In this document: piece after piece, positions 1 to 10,560 of the stretch
Layout of the letters: the number at the start of each line of letters is the position of its first letter
Numbering within the stretch: position 1 is the stretch's first letter
Source of the DNA: Prochlorococcaceae cyanobacterium ETNP18_MAG_14
GTDB lineage: Bacteria > Cyanobacteriota > Cyanobacteriia > PCC-6307 > Cyanobiaceae
DNA: 46,083 bases
NCBI GenBank assembly: GCA_030741055.1
Contig: JASLWC010000004.1
Location: forward strand, 1 to 46,083
Reading direction: 5' to 3'
Made by a program: the position numbers and the translations under genes
Notes under the pieces: model-generated
What the model saw: only the letters and a program-made list of their open reading frames with translations
The model's database searches: none
Told to the model about the DNA's origin: nothing

Positions 1-64
1 CTAACGGGGGATAGGTATCACTCTAACTTTCGCAACGATCACGGGGGTTCTAATTATCGCGACC

Positions 65-277
65 ATGTTGCTTAAGGTAGTACTTAAGCGAGGGATGCCG
101 CTATTGAACAAGCTCAAGCTCAACGAACTGCTCGATCAAGAGCTTTCTACTCAAGAGCTAGTTACTATTACTGGCGGTAAGGGTAGGAAACCCCACAATA
201 AGAATACAGTAAAAGTTTGGAGAGATAAATATGGCATCGTGCACCAAGAAGCCAAATTTGTGCAGACCAATTATTAA
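65..277 (+). CDS. Double-glycine leader peptide (bacteriocin/microcin-like precursor)
   Basis: The 70-residue ORF has a classic GG-type leader: the stretch LSTQELVTITGG (ending at residue 38) matches the LSxxELxxIxGG consensus cut by C39 peptidase domains of ABC exporters. Cleavage would release a 32-residue core (residues 39-70) with six Lys, two Arg and only one Asp and one Glu. It is therefore strongly basic. It has no Cys or Ser, so lanthionine or disulfide maturation is not expected. The start is uncertain: ATG at 65 or the in-frame ATG at 95 (MPLLNKLKLNELL...). The second gives a leader of ordinary length. Neither has a well-spaced ribosome binding site, and a CTTAAG...CTTAAG hairpin lies between them. 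No modification or immunity gene is adjacent. The only C39 exporter in the window is 39 kb away and broken. The target and activity of the core are unknown. Confidence 0.7.
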   Translation: MLLKVVLKRGMPLLNKLKLNELLDQELSTQELVTITGGKGRKPHNKNTVKVWRDKYGIVHQEAKFVQTNY

Positions 278-299
278 GTCTAGATCTTTAGATTCACCG

Positions 300-327
300 A
301 CACCCTCTGCCTTTAGGTAGGGGGTGT
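300..327 (+). terminator. Hairpin terminator after the GG-peptide gene
   Basis: ACACCCTCTGCC pairs over 12 bp (two G-U wobbles) with GGTAGGGGGTGT around a TTTA loop, 23 bases past the peptide stop codon. It is followed by GAATTTCATCC, a weak T-rich run. The stem is strong but the U-tract poor. Confidence 0.6.
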
Positions 328-480
328 GAATTTCATCCTACTGCCATGGCTAGTTTTTGACACAACTTAAACACTTGCTATTTCAAAGCCATGATAGCTG
401 TCAGTAAGGATTGCAACACTGAGTTTCCCGTACAAACTTAGTTATTAGATCAATAGCTTTACACCTAACATTTGCAGTGT

Positions 481-618
481 ATGAATTGGGCTTTCAATAC
501 AGGTGATGAAAATCAGCAAACCAAACAAGCTCAGGCGATGAAAAAATGGATTGCGGATGAACCCCTCAGAAAGCGTCTATGGCAAAAACATTACCGCCAA
601 GCAAATACTTCTAGTTGA
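481..618 (+). CDS. Small hypothetical protein (45 aa)
   Basis: ATG-to-TGA frame of 45 codons, below the cutoff of the ORF track. The product begins MNWAFNTGDENQQ and continues with a charged, amphipathic helix-like segment (MKKWIADEPLRKRLWQKHY). It has no signal peptide or membrane segment and I recognise no family. There is no convincing ribosome binding site upstream. It converges with the next small ORF, whose stop is 12 bases away. Composition is protein-like (balanced Lys/Glu/Gln/Trp), which is the main argument that it is real. Confidence 0.35.
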   Translation: MNWAFNTGDENQQTKQAQAMKKWIADEPLRKRLWQKHYRQANTSS

Positions 619-629
619 TAGGGAAGGTA

Positions 630-812
630 TTAGCGTTCTGCTGATCCTTCCACTTCATCTGGGTTATCTAGTGACCAATCCCGTAGTGCGGCAATTATTA
701 CGAACCAGCTAAGTCGCAGTCTTGCAAGCAGACCTGGGTTTTGAGCAAGCTCAGCATATTTGGCGCGCCCACAGGGCGTTTTGATCCAGGTATTGATGTT
801 TGAGTGAGTCAT
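630..812 (-). CDS. Small conserved-looking hypothetical protein (60 aa)
   Basis: The 60-residue product begins MTHSNINTWIKTPCGRAKYA and has a short hydrophobic stretch (LSWFVIIAAL) near residues 34-43, then an acidic tail. I do not recognise a named family. It reads like the small lineage-specific proteins common in picocyanobacteria. It lies downstream of nothing on its strand and ends just before the convergent 45-aa ORF. An AGGAG sequence lies about 14 bases ahead of the ATG, which is longer than ideal spacing. Confidence 0.55.
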   Translation of the reverse strand: MTHSNINTWIKTPCGRAKYAELAQNPGLLARLRLSWFVIIAALRDWSLDNPDEVEGSAER

Positions 813-850
813 GTTCTTGGTTGGTGCTCCTAGCCTAGGAATGCTGAACT

Positions 851-2962
<2,112 letters not shown>

Positions 2963-3382
2963 TTACGAATCGATGGGCACAATGCGATCGATGCGCCATG
3001 AATCGTCAACCTTGGAGAATGTGAAATCCATTTTTAATTCATCCTTACCATCAGATTTCAGCTTGATTGTGAGGATGACTTGACCTTCTTGGAGCCTGGG
3101 CCGACCGGATTTGAGATTTCTGTAGCGGTTGAGTTTTAGACCGGCCAGGAAGTTGATGAACTGCTGTCTATTCACGTGCTGCCGATAGGTCTTGGTGGTC
3201 AGCAAGTAGGCAGCATCAATTCGACCTGCGGCCACCTGAGTGAAGAACTGCTTAATCAGGGGGTTGATTCCCCTGGCACTGAATACCAGCCTTACAGCGG
3301 TGATGGTCCAGTAGAGCAGAAGGGCACCAGCTCCGGCCAGCAGGGCCTTGGTGCCAATATCCCGTGCTAGGGCCAGATCCAT
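2963..3382 (-). CDS. Membrane-anchored NTF2-like/DUF4864-like protein
   Basis: The 139-residue product has one N-terminal hydrophobic helix (KALLAGAGALLLYWTITAVR, about residues 12-31). A roughly 100-residue soluble domain follows, beginning INPLIKQFFTQVAAGRIDAAY and ending in WRIDRIVPIDS. The helix-then-sheet layout with a terminal 'W-x-I' strand resembles the NTF2/DUF4864 fold seen in small periplasmic or membrane-tethered proteins. This is a fold-level impression only. It starts upstream of ligA with a gap of about 20 bases and is probably cotranscribed with it. The sprT-like gene starts divergently 125 bases away, so the intervening DNA should hold both promoters. Function unknown. Confidence 0.8.
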   Translation of the reverse strand: MDLALARDIGTKALLAGAGALLLYWTITAVRLVFSARGINPLIKQFFTQVAAGRIDAAYLLTTKTYRQHVNRQQFINFLAGLKLNRYRNLKSGRPRLQEGQVILTIKLKSDGKDELKMDFTFSKVDDSWRIDRIVPIDS

Positions 3383-3507
3383 CGTCTTGTTTCTGCAATT
3401 AACAATTGAGTCTGACTGACTGGCTTCTCAAATATCTCTCTTGAGGGTCTGTGTGAAGCAGGCAGACTGTCAGAGCTTGACTCAGGGGCCTGCCCCAGAC
3501 GACTTAA

Positions 3508-4056
3508 ATGCCCCTAGTGCCCCTGTTGCCGCTTTTTCATCGCTTCAATCGGGAACATTTCAATGGGGCTTTGGTGGTTGGATCTCAGCCCCTTTTGTCC
3601 GTGCGCTGGAGTGATGGGCGTTTGCGCAAGACAGCAGGTTTCTATCGCCGTGGTTTAAGGGTTGAAGCTAGTCAGGGTTGCGAGATCGTGCTATCTCGCC
3701 CTGTGTTGGAGCTACTGCCTCAGACTGCAACAGAAAGCACCCTTTGCCACGAGATGATCCACGCTTGGATTGATCTGGTATTGCAGGTAAACGAAGGTCA
3801 TGGCCCCCACTTTCGCTCCCGGATGTCGGCCATTAATGCTGCTCAGAGACAGTTTCAGGTGAGTGTGCGCCATCAATTTCCGGTGCCAAAAACACCGCCG
3901 AGGTGGTGGGCGGTTTGTCCTCGTTGTGGTCTGCGTTCTCCTTACCAGCGGCGTGTTGATCGGGCAGCCTGCCGGCAATGTTGTGACCGTCACTATGGGG
4001 GTAGCTGGCATGGCAGCTGTGTGCTCGTCTATGAACCTGCGTATCAGGAGGCTTGA
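3508..4056 (+). CDS. SprT-like zinc metalloprotease family protein
   Basis: 182 residues with the SprT-family metal site: HEMIH (about residues 75-79), a downstream HGPHF supplying the third ligand, and a C-terminal zinc ribbon with CPRCG and CRQCC. The N-terminal segment FHRFNREHFNGAL is typical of the family, whose eukaryotic member Spartan digests DNA-protein crosslinks. The role of short bacterial members is not settled. The ATG at 3508 opens a complete domain. The gene is divergent from the NTF2-like gene. The stop overlaps the region of a strong ribosome binding site (AGGAGG) that could serve a following micro-ORF. Confidence 0.88.
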   Translation: MPLVPLLPLFHRFNREHFNGALVVGSQPLLSVRWSDGRLRKTAGFYRRGLRVEASQGCEIVLSRPVLELLPQTATESTLCHEMIHAWIDLVLQVNEGHGPHFRSRMSAINAAQRQFQVSVRHQFPVPKTPPRWWAVCPRCGLRSPYQRRVDRAACRQCCDRHYGGSWHGSCVLVYEPAYQEA

Positions 4057-4155
4057 GTGGAAATATTTCTTGGCGTGCTTCAGGTCAGTGGGGTTTCAAT
4101 TGCCTTGATCGGTTGGCAACGGGAACAGTGGTTGCAGCGGCGGCGGCGGCGGTAA
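4057..4155 (+). CDS. Putative 32-aa single-membrane-span micro-protein with Arg tail
   Basis: A GTG start follows the sprT-like stop codon directly (TGA then GTG). A perfect AGGAGG lies five bases ahead of it. The 32-codon frame encodes VEIFLGVLQVSGVSIALIGW, a plausible membrane helix, followed by a positively charged tail ending in five arginines from consecutive CGG codons. This layout (hydrophobic helix, then Arg cluster) fits a small membrane protein with its C-terminus in the cytoplasm. It is too short for the ORF track. The caveat is that AGGAGG also encodes the C-terminus of the upstream protein and may be coincidental. Confidence 0.4.
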   Translation: MEIFLGVLQVSGVSIALIGWQREQWLQRRRRR

Positions 4156-4164
4156 CGTCGAAGC

Positions 4165-4686
4165 ATGGATACACCACGCCAACCTCGTCAAAGGTCCAGG
4201 GATCCGTTGGACCGTCGTTTTGATCAGTGGATCGAGACGGGGCGTCAGTTGGTAGATGGTGTAGCTGGCACCCGCCCAGGTCAGCGTGGCTCGGGTCGCA
4301 CAGATCGCCGCTCTACTCCGAGCCTGGGAACGGTTGGACGCTGGGTGGGAGACAAAATTGATTGGTTCCTGGAAGAGGATGAAGACTGGCTGGAGCCCTG
4401 GCAGGCTGAGACTCAGCCCACTGCGTCTGCAACTAAGCGACCCCTGGAGGCCATCTCTCGCCGTGCTCCTCCAGTGATATCTCCAGCTTCTACTGATAGT
4501 GATGATGTCTCTTGCGCGGATGAATGGCCCGATGAGTCATCTTTTCAGGTTGATCATTGGCAACGTCGTCCACCAGAGCGGATTGCTGTTGAAGGAGTTT
4601 CGAATAGCTATCCATCAGTCCCAGACCCATCCGAACGCCCCCTGGGTCGACGACCTCTGCCGCGCTCTAGTCGGCGACGTGAATGA
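4165..4686 (+). CDS. Arg/Pro/Ser-rich hypothetical protein
   Basis: The 173-residue product is low in hydrophobics and rich in Arg, Pro, Asp and Ser. Its only ordered-looking segment is a central acidic/aromatic patch, WVGDKIDWFLEEDEDWLEPW (about residues 60-80). The ends are basic (RSSRRRE at the C-terminus). It looks largely disordered and I recognise no family. It follows the sprT-like gene and the micro-ORF on the same strand within about 110 bases, so one transcript is likely. It ends before a perfect palindrome shared with the convergent gene. Confidence 0.75.
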   Translation: MDTPRQPRQRSRDPLDRRFDQWIETGRQLVDGVAGTRPGQRGSGRTDRRSTPSLGTVGRWVGDKIDWFLEEDEDWLEPWQAETQPTASATKRPLEAISRRAPPVISPASTDSDDVSCADEWPDESSFQVDHWQRRPPERIAVEGVSNSYPSVPDPSERPLGRRPLPRSSRRRE

Positions 4687-4721
4687 GAATTTGTGAGATT
4701 ATTAGCCTTAATTAGGCCACT

Positions 4722-4751
4722 CACTCAAGCTGCAGCGCTGCAGCTTGAGTG
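4722..4751. terminator. 30-bp perfect palindrome between convergent genes
   Basis: CACTCAAGCTGCAGC is followed immediately by its exact reverse complement, so either strand folds into a long GC-containing hairpin. It lies between the ends of the rightward 4165 gene and the leftward 4725 gene. It also contains the stop codon and last codons of the latter. Placement suggests a two-way intrinsic terminator. The T-runs beside it are weak (GTGTGTTCTTTGTG on one side). Confidence 0.65.
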
Positions 4752-5174
4752 GTGTGTTCTTTGTGAGACTCGAAAATGGCAGCCACGTTGAGCTAGTTGA
4801 TTATTGACATCACCAACAAGCTCTTCAGGAAGATCTTCAGACATTTGTTCGGCAGTGGCATTGATGGAGGGGGATCCCTCTTCAAGGGCTTCAATTAGCT
4901 GGACCCATTGATCCACCTGAATTGTTCGGCTGATTTGTTGGTAGCCGCATTTCTCTAGCAAAGCTCTGCAGATTGAGGCATTCCATAAAGCTGTGCGTGG
5001 TGGGGTTTGGGGTCCATGTTTGTGTGCGGCACCAGCTTCAAGGGCTCCTGGAGTAGGTCTTCCATGTCGATCGCGCCAGCCCTGTTGCTGTAGGGCTCGG
5101 CCGCAATTGATTGCCGAGATGCCGTAGATGCGTCCGAGATCAGTGAGGCTGAGCCAGGTCTGTGAGGGTGCCAT
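4725..5174 (-). CDS. Hypothetical protein with HTH-like N-terminus
   Basis: 149 residues. The N-terminal part (WLSLTDLGRIYGISAINCGR, residues 6-25) reads like a winged-helix/MerR- or excisionase-type helix-turn-helix: 'LTDLGRIYGIS' is a typical first helix and turn. The middle is a basic linker (RDRHGRPTPGALEAG). The C-terminal part (IQVDQWVQLIEALEEG...) is helical and acidic. No membrane span. I recognise no named family; a DNA-binding role is an inference from the N-terminus alone. The last codons form half of the 30-bp palindrome described separately. Confidence 0.75.
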   Translation of the reverse strand: MAPSQTWLSLTDLGRIYGISAINCGRALQQQGWRDRHGRPTPGALEAGAAHKHGPQTPPRTALWNASICRALLEKCGYQQISRTIQVDQWVQLIEALEEGSPSINATAEQMSEDLPEELVGDVNNQLAQRGCHFRVSQRTHHSSCSAAA

Positions 5175-5265
5175 GGAGAGGGGAACCGCTGCGGCTATCT
5201 TCTCGAACGCATAACGGTTGGCAAGTTGTCAAGTTGTAAACCAAATTAACCAGCAAATCTGTTGA

Positions 5266-5844
5266 TCAGCAGATTCGAATTCCTTTTCTGGGAGCTGGTC
5301 CTAGCCACATTTCTAGCTCTGGGCTGAACACTTCTCTGATCACTGTTAGTTCGCGCTCTTGGCGAAAGAAGCGGTAATGCCGGCTCCAAAATGGTCCCGC
5401 TCGGCAGAATTTCGACTCCAGCCAGTCGGCGGTCACAAGGGCAAGTCCATCCACTTCACGAAAGAGTTCTGAGCGACCTTTTGTAAGGCTGTCCCAGATT
5501 GGTTGATTGCGATTGTGTAGGTGTTTTTCGGCTTCATCGTGATTCCACCAGCTTTCGGCCCAGGCCAGGGTATGGGAACCGCAGGTCAACCACACCTGGC
5601 GCCTCAGCAGCGGTGGTTTAAGTTCGCTCACCTCCTTGGGTGCTGATTTATCGGCAGTGGGTTCCGGTTGCATGGTAATTAGCGTCACCTGTACTTCATG
5701 GCCGGTCAGTAACCGCAGGTGGCGGGTTGGGCTGCCGTCTCCAAGCAGCAGCAGTCGCCAAGGACCGGGCAATTGCCAGGGGCCTTCACCAGAGAGCACT
5801 GCCTTGGTGGGAGCGTCCCAGATTCGTGTTGGGGAGATCAGCAC
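5266..5844 (-). CDS. Chorismate pyruvate-lyase family protein (DUF98/UbiC-like)
   Basis: 192 residues that match the cyanobacterial chorismate-lyase family. PWRLLLLGDGSPTRHLRLLTG (about residues 28-48) is the hallmark, followed by RRQVWLTCG, AWAESWW, QPIWDSL and a C-terminal GPFWSRHYRFF segment. The family splits chorismate into 4-hydroxybenzoate and pyruvate, which in cyanobacteria feeds the plastoquinone head group. The start is GTG, 14 bases after the upstream gene. It probably shares a transcript with the GspC/PilP-like gene and mnmG. Family assignment is by motif memory. The catalytic activity is inferred. Confidence 0.8.
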   Translation of the reverse strand: MLISPTRIWDAPTKAVLSGEGPWQLPGPWRLLLLGDGSPTRHLRLLTGHEVQVTLITMQPEPTADKSAPKEVSELKPPLLRRQVWLTCGSHTLAWAESWWNHDEAEKHLHNRNQPIWDSLTKGRSELFREVDGLALVTADWLESKFCRAGPFWSRHYRFFRQERELTVIREVFSPELEMWLGPAPRKGIRIC

Positions 5845-5858
5845 TGATGGGGACTGGC

Positions 5859-6557
5859 TCAGAAGGCGCCTCCAATGTTGAGGCGACGCTGCTTGCCTTG
5901 GCGTTCAATGACGGCCCCGTTTGCGCTCACTGTGGCTACTCGCCAGTTGCTGCTGCCGATGTTCTCACCTGGTGTCGCGGAGGTAGAGGTTTGTCCCATC
6001 TGAAAGATTGCCGAGCTATTGCCACGGGGGCCATGCACTACACCTACTAGTACGGGCACTGTTTCGTCTGCATCTTGCTGAATTTGACTTGAATTAGAGG
6101 AGAACCTTTCTTTACCGATGGGAATGGTCACAGCTTCCAAGCCCTTCAGCCAAGCAGGATCAGGCGGAGGTGGTGGAAGTTCTGCCAGCTCACCGCTAGG
6201 GCTTTGCTTACTGATCTCCAAGCTGTAGCCCGCTCCCTGGGCAGTTGTTTGAGATGCGTTGGGTAGCTTGCTAATACGCTCGATTAGCAGCAGATTTCGT
6301 TCTCGATCTAGTTGGGCTTGTGAGGCTTGCCAGTGATGAGCAAGCCATAAACTGCTGATCAGACCAGTAGTTGCCAAGCCAGCAAGACTGAGCATTGGCC
6401 AGGATGGGCGTTTGCTGATCACGTGGTCGTGGATATGCACCTTGGCAGCGTTCATAGGTACCTCTGGATCACTGAAAACACGATCCATTACCTGTTCAGC
6501 CTTTAGGTTCCAGTAGGCCTTAGAGGTGGTGAGGCGAGAGTTCACCGGCAGTCTCAA
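5859..6557 (-). CDS. Membrane protein with GspC/PilP-like C-terminal domain
   Basis: 232 residues. A cytoplasmic N-terminus of about 50 residues precedes one hydrophobic helix (MLSLAGLATTGLISSLWLAH, about residues 55-74). A coiled/linker region follows, then a Pro-rich stretch (PPPPPDP). The C-terminal domain of about 60 residues (VPVLVGVVHGPRGNSSAIFQ ... VIERQGKQRRLNIGG) has the rhythm of the small beta domains of PilP and GspC, inner-membrane components of type IV pili and type II secretion. This domain call is a resemblance, not proof. It lies 12 bases after mnmG and before the chorismate-lyase gene. Confidence 0.75.
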   Translation of the reverse strand: MRLPVNSRLTTSKAYWNLKAEQVMDRVFSDPEVPMNAAKVHIHDHVISKRPSWPMLSLAGLATTGLISSLWLAHHWQASQAQLDRERNLLLIERISKLPNASQTTAQGAGYSLEISKQSPSGELAELPPPPPDPAWLKGLEAVTIPIGKERFSSNSSQIQQDADETVPVLVGVVHGPRGNSSAIFQMGQTSTSATPGENIGSSNWRVATVSANGAVIERQGKQRRLNIGGAF

Positions 6558-6569
6558 TCACACCCAAAG

Positions 6570-8531
6570 TTATCGATCTTGACCAGAGGCGGCGAGGGTG
6601 CGGCGTTTTTCTAGCTCCAGCCAGATCAGTAGGGCGTTGAGATCAGCCTTGCTTACTCCGGGAACATGGCTGGCCTCAGCCACACTGAGTGGCCGTATAT
6701 TTGCGAGTTTTTCGCGTGCTTCTTGAGAGAGGGTAAGGATTTTGGTGTAATCGATATCTGTAGGTAGGCGTCTTTGCCCCTGTCGCTTTACTTGATCGAT
6801 TTGTTGTTGCTGTCGTTGTAGGTAACCGCTGTATTTAATATCGATTTCGGCTCCTTCTCGCACCGCTAGGGGTAGGTTTGGATCAGCCAGGCCATGTCTT
6901 ACCAGTTCGCCAGTGTGCATTCCTGGTCGGCGTAGAAGATTCGCCAAGGTGATCGATCCCTTGATTTTGGCGCCGGTTTCTGTTTCTACGGCAGCTGCTC
7001 TGGGATCGCTTGCTTTGAGGCGTTGTTTTTCAAGTCGCTGCTTTTCGGTTTCTAGAGCTGTTTGTTTGCTCTTGAATAGTTGCCAGCGGCTTGCGTCGAT
7101 AAGTCCTAGCTGATGGCCGATGGGGGTTAGACGACGGTCTGCGTTATCTCCACGCAGCACCAGGCGGTATTCGCTACGGCTGGTGAGCACTCTGTAGGGC
7201 TCGTGCAGGTCATTGCTGACAAGATCATCAATCATTGTGCCGATATAGCTGTCCTCGCGTGGAAATCGCACGGCTTCCTTGCCCTGAACTAAACGGGCGG
7301 CATTGAGGCCGGCCACCAGCCCTTGAGCAGCTGCTTCTTCATAGCCGGTGGTGCCATTTAGCTGGCCGGCGCTAAACAGTCCGGCCACTCGCTTGGTTTC
7401 CAGTGAAGGCTTGAGTTGAGTAGCAGGAAGGTAGTCGTAATCGACTGCGTAGGCTGGACGAAGCATCAGGCATTGCTCCAGGCCCGGTAAGGTACGCAGC
7501 AGTTCAAGTTGAAGCCGTTCTGGAAGTCCGGTAGAGAAGCCCTGCACATAGATTTCTGGTGTGTCGCGACCTTCGGGTTCCAGGAAGATTTGATGTGAGC
7601 TCTTATCAGCGAAGCGCACGATTTTGTCTTCAATAGAAGGGCAGTAGCGGGGTCCTTTGCTGTCAATAAAGCCGCCGTAGATAGGTGTCAGGTGGAGGTT
7701 GTCTTTGATCAGCTGATGAGTGATCGCTGTGGTCCGGGTGATATGGCAGCTCATTTGTTCTCCGCTTACCCAGGCTTTTGGGTCGAAAGAGAAGAAGCGA
7801 TCTGCTGCATCACTGGGCTGTTCCTCCAGTTGGTCGAATGCGATGCTGCGCCGATCGACTCTGGCTGGTGTACCTGTTTTAAGTCGATCGGTGTGCAGGC
7901 CTAGTTTCTGTAGGGCCTCGGTGAGTCCCTCTACTGCTTGTTCACCGGCTCGGCCTGCTGGCATTGACTTATTGCCTATCCAGATCTGCCCGCCAAGGAA
8001 GGTGCCTGCTGTGAGGATTACAGCTTTGGCGCTGTAGACGCTGCCGAAATAGGTGCTCACACCAGTAATTTGAGCTGCATGGCCATGCGCTGGCTCCCAG
8101 TTCTCGTCAGCGCCTGAGTAATCACCATTCACTTCAAGACCAGTCACCATTGCTTCGCGAAGGGTGAGGTTGGCTGTCTGCTGCAGTATTTGCAGCATCT
8201 GTCGGCAATAGAGACGCTTATCAGTTTGGGCGCGCAAGGCCCAGACTGCTGGACCACGGCTTGCATTGAGCATGCGTTTTTGCAGTGCCGTTGCGTCGGC
8301 TAGGCGTCCGATAACTCCGCCGAGGGCATCCACCTCATGAACCAGTTGGCTCTTGGCTGGACCACCTACTGCAGGATTGCAGGGCTGCCAGGCGATGCGG
8401 TCGAGGTTGAGGGTGAACAGTGCTGTGGATAGGCCCAGCCGCGCTGTTGTAATCGCTGCTTCGCAGCCGGCGTGACCACCACCGACGACTATTACATCGA
8501 ATTGTTCGTTAACTGGAGCACTTAAGGGCAT
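6570..8531 (-). CDS. mnmG: tRNA uridine-5-carboxymethylaminomethyl enzyme MnmG (GidA)
   Basis: With MnmE, MnmG installs the cmnm5 group on the wobble uridine of several tRNAs. The FAD-binding Rossmann motif is at the N-terminus ([15 protein letters not shown], about residues 12-26). The conserved GTPARVD region and the [20 protein letters not shown] segment follow. The C-terminal helical MnmE-binding domain begins around residue 560 ([13 protein letters not shown]) and ends with [17 protein letters not shown]. At 653 residues it is close to the usual 620-650. The ATG at 8531 gives a complete Rossmann start. No lesions. Confidence 0.96.
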   Translation of the reverse strand: MPLSAPVNEQFDVIVVGGGHAGCEAAITTARLGLSTALFTLNLDRIAWQPCNPAVGGPAKSQLVHEVDALGGVIGRLADATALQKRMLNASRGPAVWALRAQTDKRLYCRQMLQILQQTANLTLREAMVTGLEVNGDYSGADENWEPAHGHAAQITGVSTYFGSVYSAKAVILTAGTFLGGQIWIGNKSMPAGRAGEQAVEGLTEALQKLGLHTDRLKTGTPARVDRRSIAFDQLEEQPSDAADRFFSFDPKAWVSGEQMSCHITRTTAITHQLIKDNLHLTPIYGGFIDSKGPRYCPSIEDKIVRFADKSSHQIFLEPEGRDTPEIYVQGFSTGLPERLQLELLRTLPGLEQCLMLRPAYAVDYDYLPATQLKPSLETKRVAGLFSAGQLNGTTGYEEAAAQGLVAGLNAARLVQGKEAVRFPREDSYIGTMIDDLVSNDLHEPYRVLTSRSEYRLVLRGDNADRRLTPIGHQLGLIDASRWQLFKSKQTALETEKQRLEKQRLKASDPRAAAVETETGAKIKGSITLANLLRRPGMHTGELVRHGLADPNLPLAVREGAEIDIKYSGYLQRQQQQIDQVKRQGQRRLPTDIDYTKILTLSQEAREKLANIRPLSVAEASHVPGVSKADLNALLIWLELEKRRTLAASGQDR

Positions 8532-8577
8532 AGGGCCCGTGGAGTTTTAGAGCAGGTGCAATCAATCTATGGCTGCT

Positions 8578-9996
8578 TTAGGCGGCCAGATTGCGGAAAC
8601 GTGTGAATTGGGGTTCGAAAAGTAGCTTTACGGTGCCGACTGGGCCGTTGCGGTGCTTGGTCACGATTACTTCGGTGATTCCGCGGTCGGCGGTTTCTGG
8701 GTTGTAGTACTCGTCGCGGTAGATCATCAGAACCAAGTCAGCGTCTTGCTCGATTGAGCCTGATTCGCGCAGGTCACTGAGCATTGGGCGTTTGTTGGTG
8801 CGTGACTCAACTCCACGGCTGAGCTGTGATAAGGCAATAACCGGTACGTTCAGTTCCCGTGCCATGCCCTTGAGGCCGCGGGTAATCCGCGAGAGTTCCT
8901 GTACTCGGTTGTCAGGGGTTGAGCCTTCCATTAGCTGTAGGTAGTCGATTACTACAAGACCTAGTTCTTTGCCCTGTTCGGCCATCAGTCGCCTGCATAG
9001 GGAGCGCATCTCCAGAACGCCTGAGTTGGGTTTGTCATCTATATAGATGGGTAGTTGTCCAAGGGTGTTGATGCCTTGGCCTAGTAGAGGCCATTCCTCT
9101 TGTCGCAAACGGCCTGTTCTGAGCCTGCTGCTCTCAATACCAACTTCCATTGAAAGAAGGCGATAGGTGAGCTGCTCTTTGCTCATTTCCAGGCTGAAAA
9201 CGCATACAGGCAGGTTGTGGAGTTGGGCCACGTTCTTGGTCAGGTTGAGCACCATGGAGGTTTTTCCCATGGCGGGGCGTCCAGCAACGATGATCAGGTC
9301 ACTGCGTTGCAGGCCTTGGGTCATTGCATCGAGGTCGTAGAAGTTCACCGGGATGCCGGCCACTGAGGTGCCAAGCGAGCGACTTTCTATCTCGTTAAAG
9401 GTGCTGGTGAGGATTTCTGCGGTCGGTGTAAGTCCTTTGGATGGCTTTTCTTGGCTAATCGCAAAAATCGTTTGTTCTGCTTTATCGAGAACTTGTTCCA
9501 TCGGCAGGGCTTGGTCAAAGCCGAGCTGAATGACTTCGTTCCCTGAGCGAATTAATTGACGCCTCAGAAACTTATCCATTACCAATCGGGCTACTTGCTC
9601 GATCGATGCCGTGGAGGCGACGCGTTCTACTAGCTCAATTAGACGGTTGCTACCACCGACCTTTTCTAGAGATCCGGTATCTGCCAGCCAGGCGCTCATC
9701 GCTGTGAGGTCTGTGGGCTTGCCCTGGCTGTGAAGCATCAGGGCTGTACGGAAGATTTCTCGATGGGCGTTGAGATAAAAAGCCTCAGGCTGTAGTACAT
9801 CGACCACTCGGCCGATGGCATCAGGATCAAGCAGGATGCCGCCTAGTACAGCTTCCTCTGCCTCCAGATTTTGAGGAGGCACGGAATCCGGTAGGGCTTC
9901 AAATCTTGGTTCTCGTGAAGTGTTAGATGCTTTTCTGAAGGGCCTAGACCCCTCCGCGGCGGTGTCGCCGTTGCTTGGTAGGGGGGCGCTCACCAT
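8578..9996 (-). CDS. dnaB: Replicative DNA helicase DnaB
   Basis: Hexameric helicase that unwinds DNA ahead of the replication fork. The N-terminal DnaB domain begins at VPPQNLEAEEAVLGGILLD (about residue 38). The RecA-like ATPase domain has Walker A GRPAMGKTS, Walker B LVVIDYLQLM and the conserved SQLSRGVESR and RESGSIEQDADLVL segments. 472 residues is normal and, unlike many cyanobacterial DnaB genes, there is no intein. The first 35 residues are a divergent basic/Ser-rich extension, so the start could lie slightly further in. rplI lies just upstream on the same strand. Confidence 0.96.
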   Translation of the reverse strand: MVSAPLPSNGDTAAEGSRPFRKASNTSREPRFEALPDSVPPQNLEAEEAVLGGILLDPDAIGRVVDVLQPEAFYLNAHREIFRTALMLHSQGKPTDLTAMSAWLADTGSLEKVGGSNRLIELVERVASTASIEQVARLVMDKFLRRQLIRSGNEVIQLGFDQALPMEQVLDKAEQTIFAISQEKPSKGLTPTAEILTSTFNEIESRSLGTSVAGIPVNFYDLDAMTQGLQRSDLIIVAGRPAMGKTSMVLNLTKNVAQLHNLPVCVFSLEMSKEQLTYRLLSMEVGIESSRLRTGRLRQEEWPLLGQGINTLGQLPIYIDDKPNSGVLEMRSLCRRLMAEQGKELGLVVIDYLQLMEGSTPDNRVQELSRITRGLKGMARELNVPVIALSQLSRGVESRTNKRPMLSDLRESGSIEQDADLVLMIYRDEYYNPETADRGITEVIVTKHRNGPVGTVKLLFEPQFTRFRNLAA

Positions 9997-10057
9997 GAAG
10001 AAGAGCAGACGTTATAGGGAGACCCACTCTGCCTTGTTAAGCAAGCCTTGCCAGGGA

Positions 10058-10516
10058 TCAGTAGCTAACTACTTCGAGGTTGATTTCGGCATTCACTTCA
10101 TTGTGAAGCTTCACTTGCACCTTGTAGCTACCGGTGCGGTGGATTTCGGGGACGATGATGTTGCGGCGGTCGATCTCTTTCTTAGTGGCCGCTTCGATTG
10201 CTTCGGCTACATCACCATTGGTGACAGTGCCAAATAAGACGTCGTCTTCACCGGTTTGCTTCTTAACAGTGAACCGTCCAATGGTGACCATGGCGGTTTG
10301 GAAGTCGAGGGCTTCCTGTTTTAGTGCCGCTTGATGTTCAGCCTGCTTGGCTTGACGGTGAGCGACCTGTTTCATTACGGCTGGTGTCACAGGGACGGCC
10401 TTGCCGTAGGGAAGTAGGAAGTTGCGTGCGTAACCAGGAGCAACTTCCACCAAGTCGCCGTCTTTACCGAGGCTGAGAACTTCCTCGTTGAGGACGACTT
10501 TTACACGCTTGGCCAT
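10058..10516 (-). CDS. rplI: 50S ribosomal protein L9
   Basis: L9 binds 23S rRNA at the base of the L1 stalk. The N-terminal L9 signature is visible ([25 protein letters not shown], residues 17-41). A long connecting helix with many Lys/Gln follows ([14 protein letters not shown]), then the C-terminal domain with the family's [13 protein letters not shown]. 152 residues matches the family. The start ATG lies 44 bases from the desC stop region upstream. The order rplI-dnaB-mnmG on one strand suggests a shared transcript. Confidence 0.97.
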   Translation of the reverse strand: MAKRVKVVLNEEVLSLGKDGDLVEVAPGYARNFLLPYGKAVPVTPAVMKQVAHRQAKQAEHQAALKQEALDFQTAMVTIGRFTVKKQTGEDDVLFGTVTNGDVAEAIEAATKKEIDRRNIIVPEIHRTGSYKVQVKLHNEVNAEINLEVVSY

Positions 10517-10560
10517 GGTTAATGAAAGGACGGACGACGACTGATTAGCGATCGATCACC

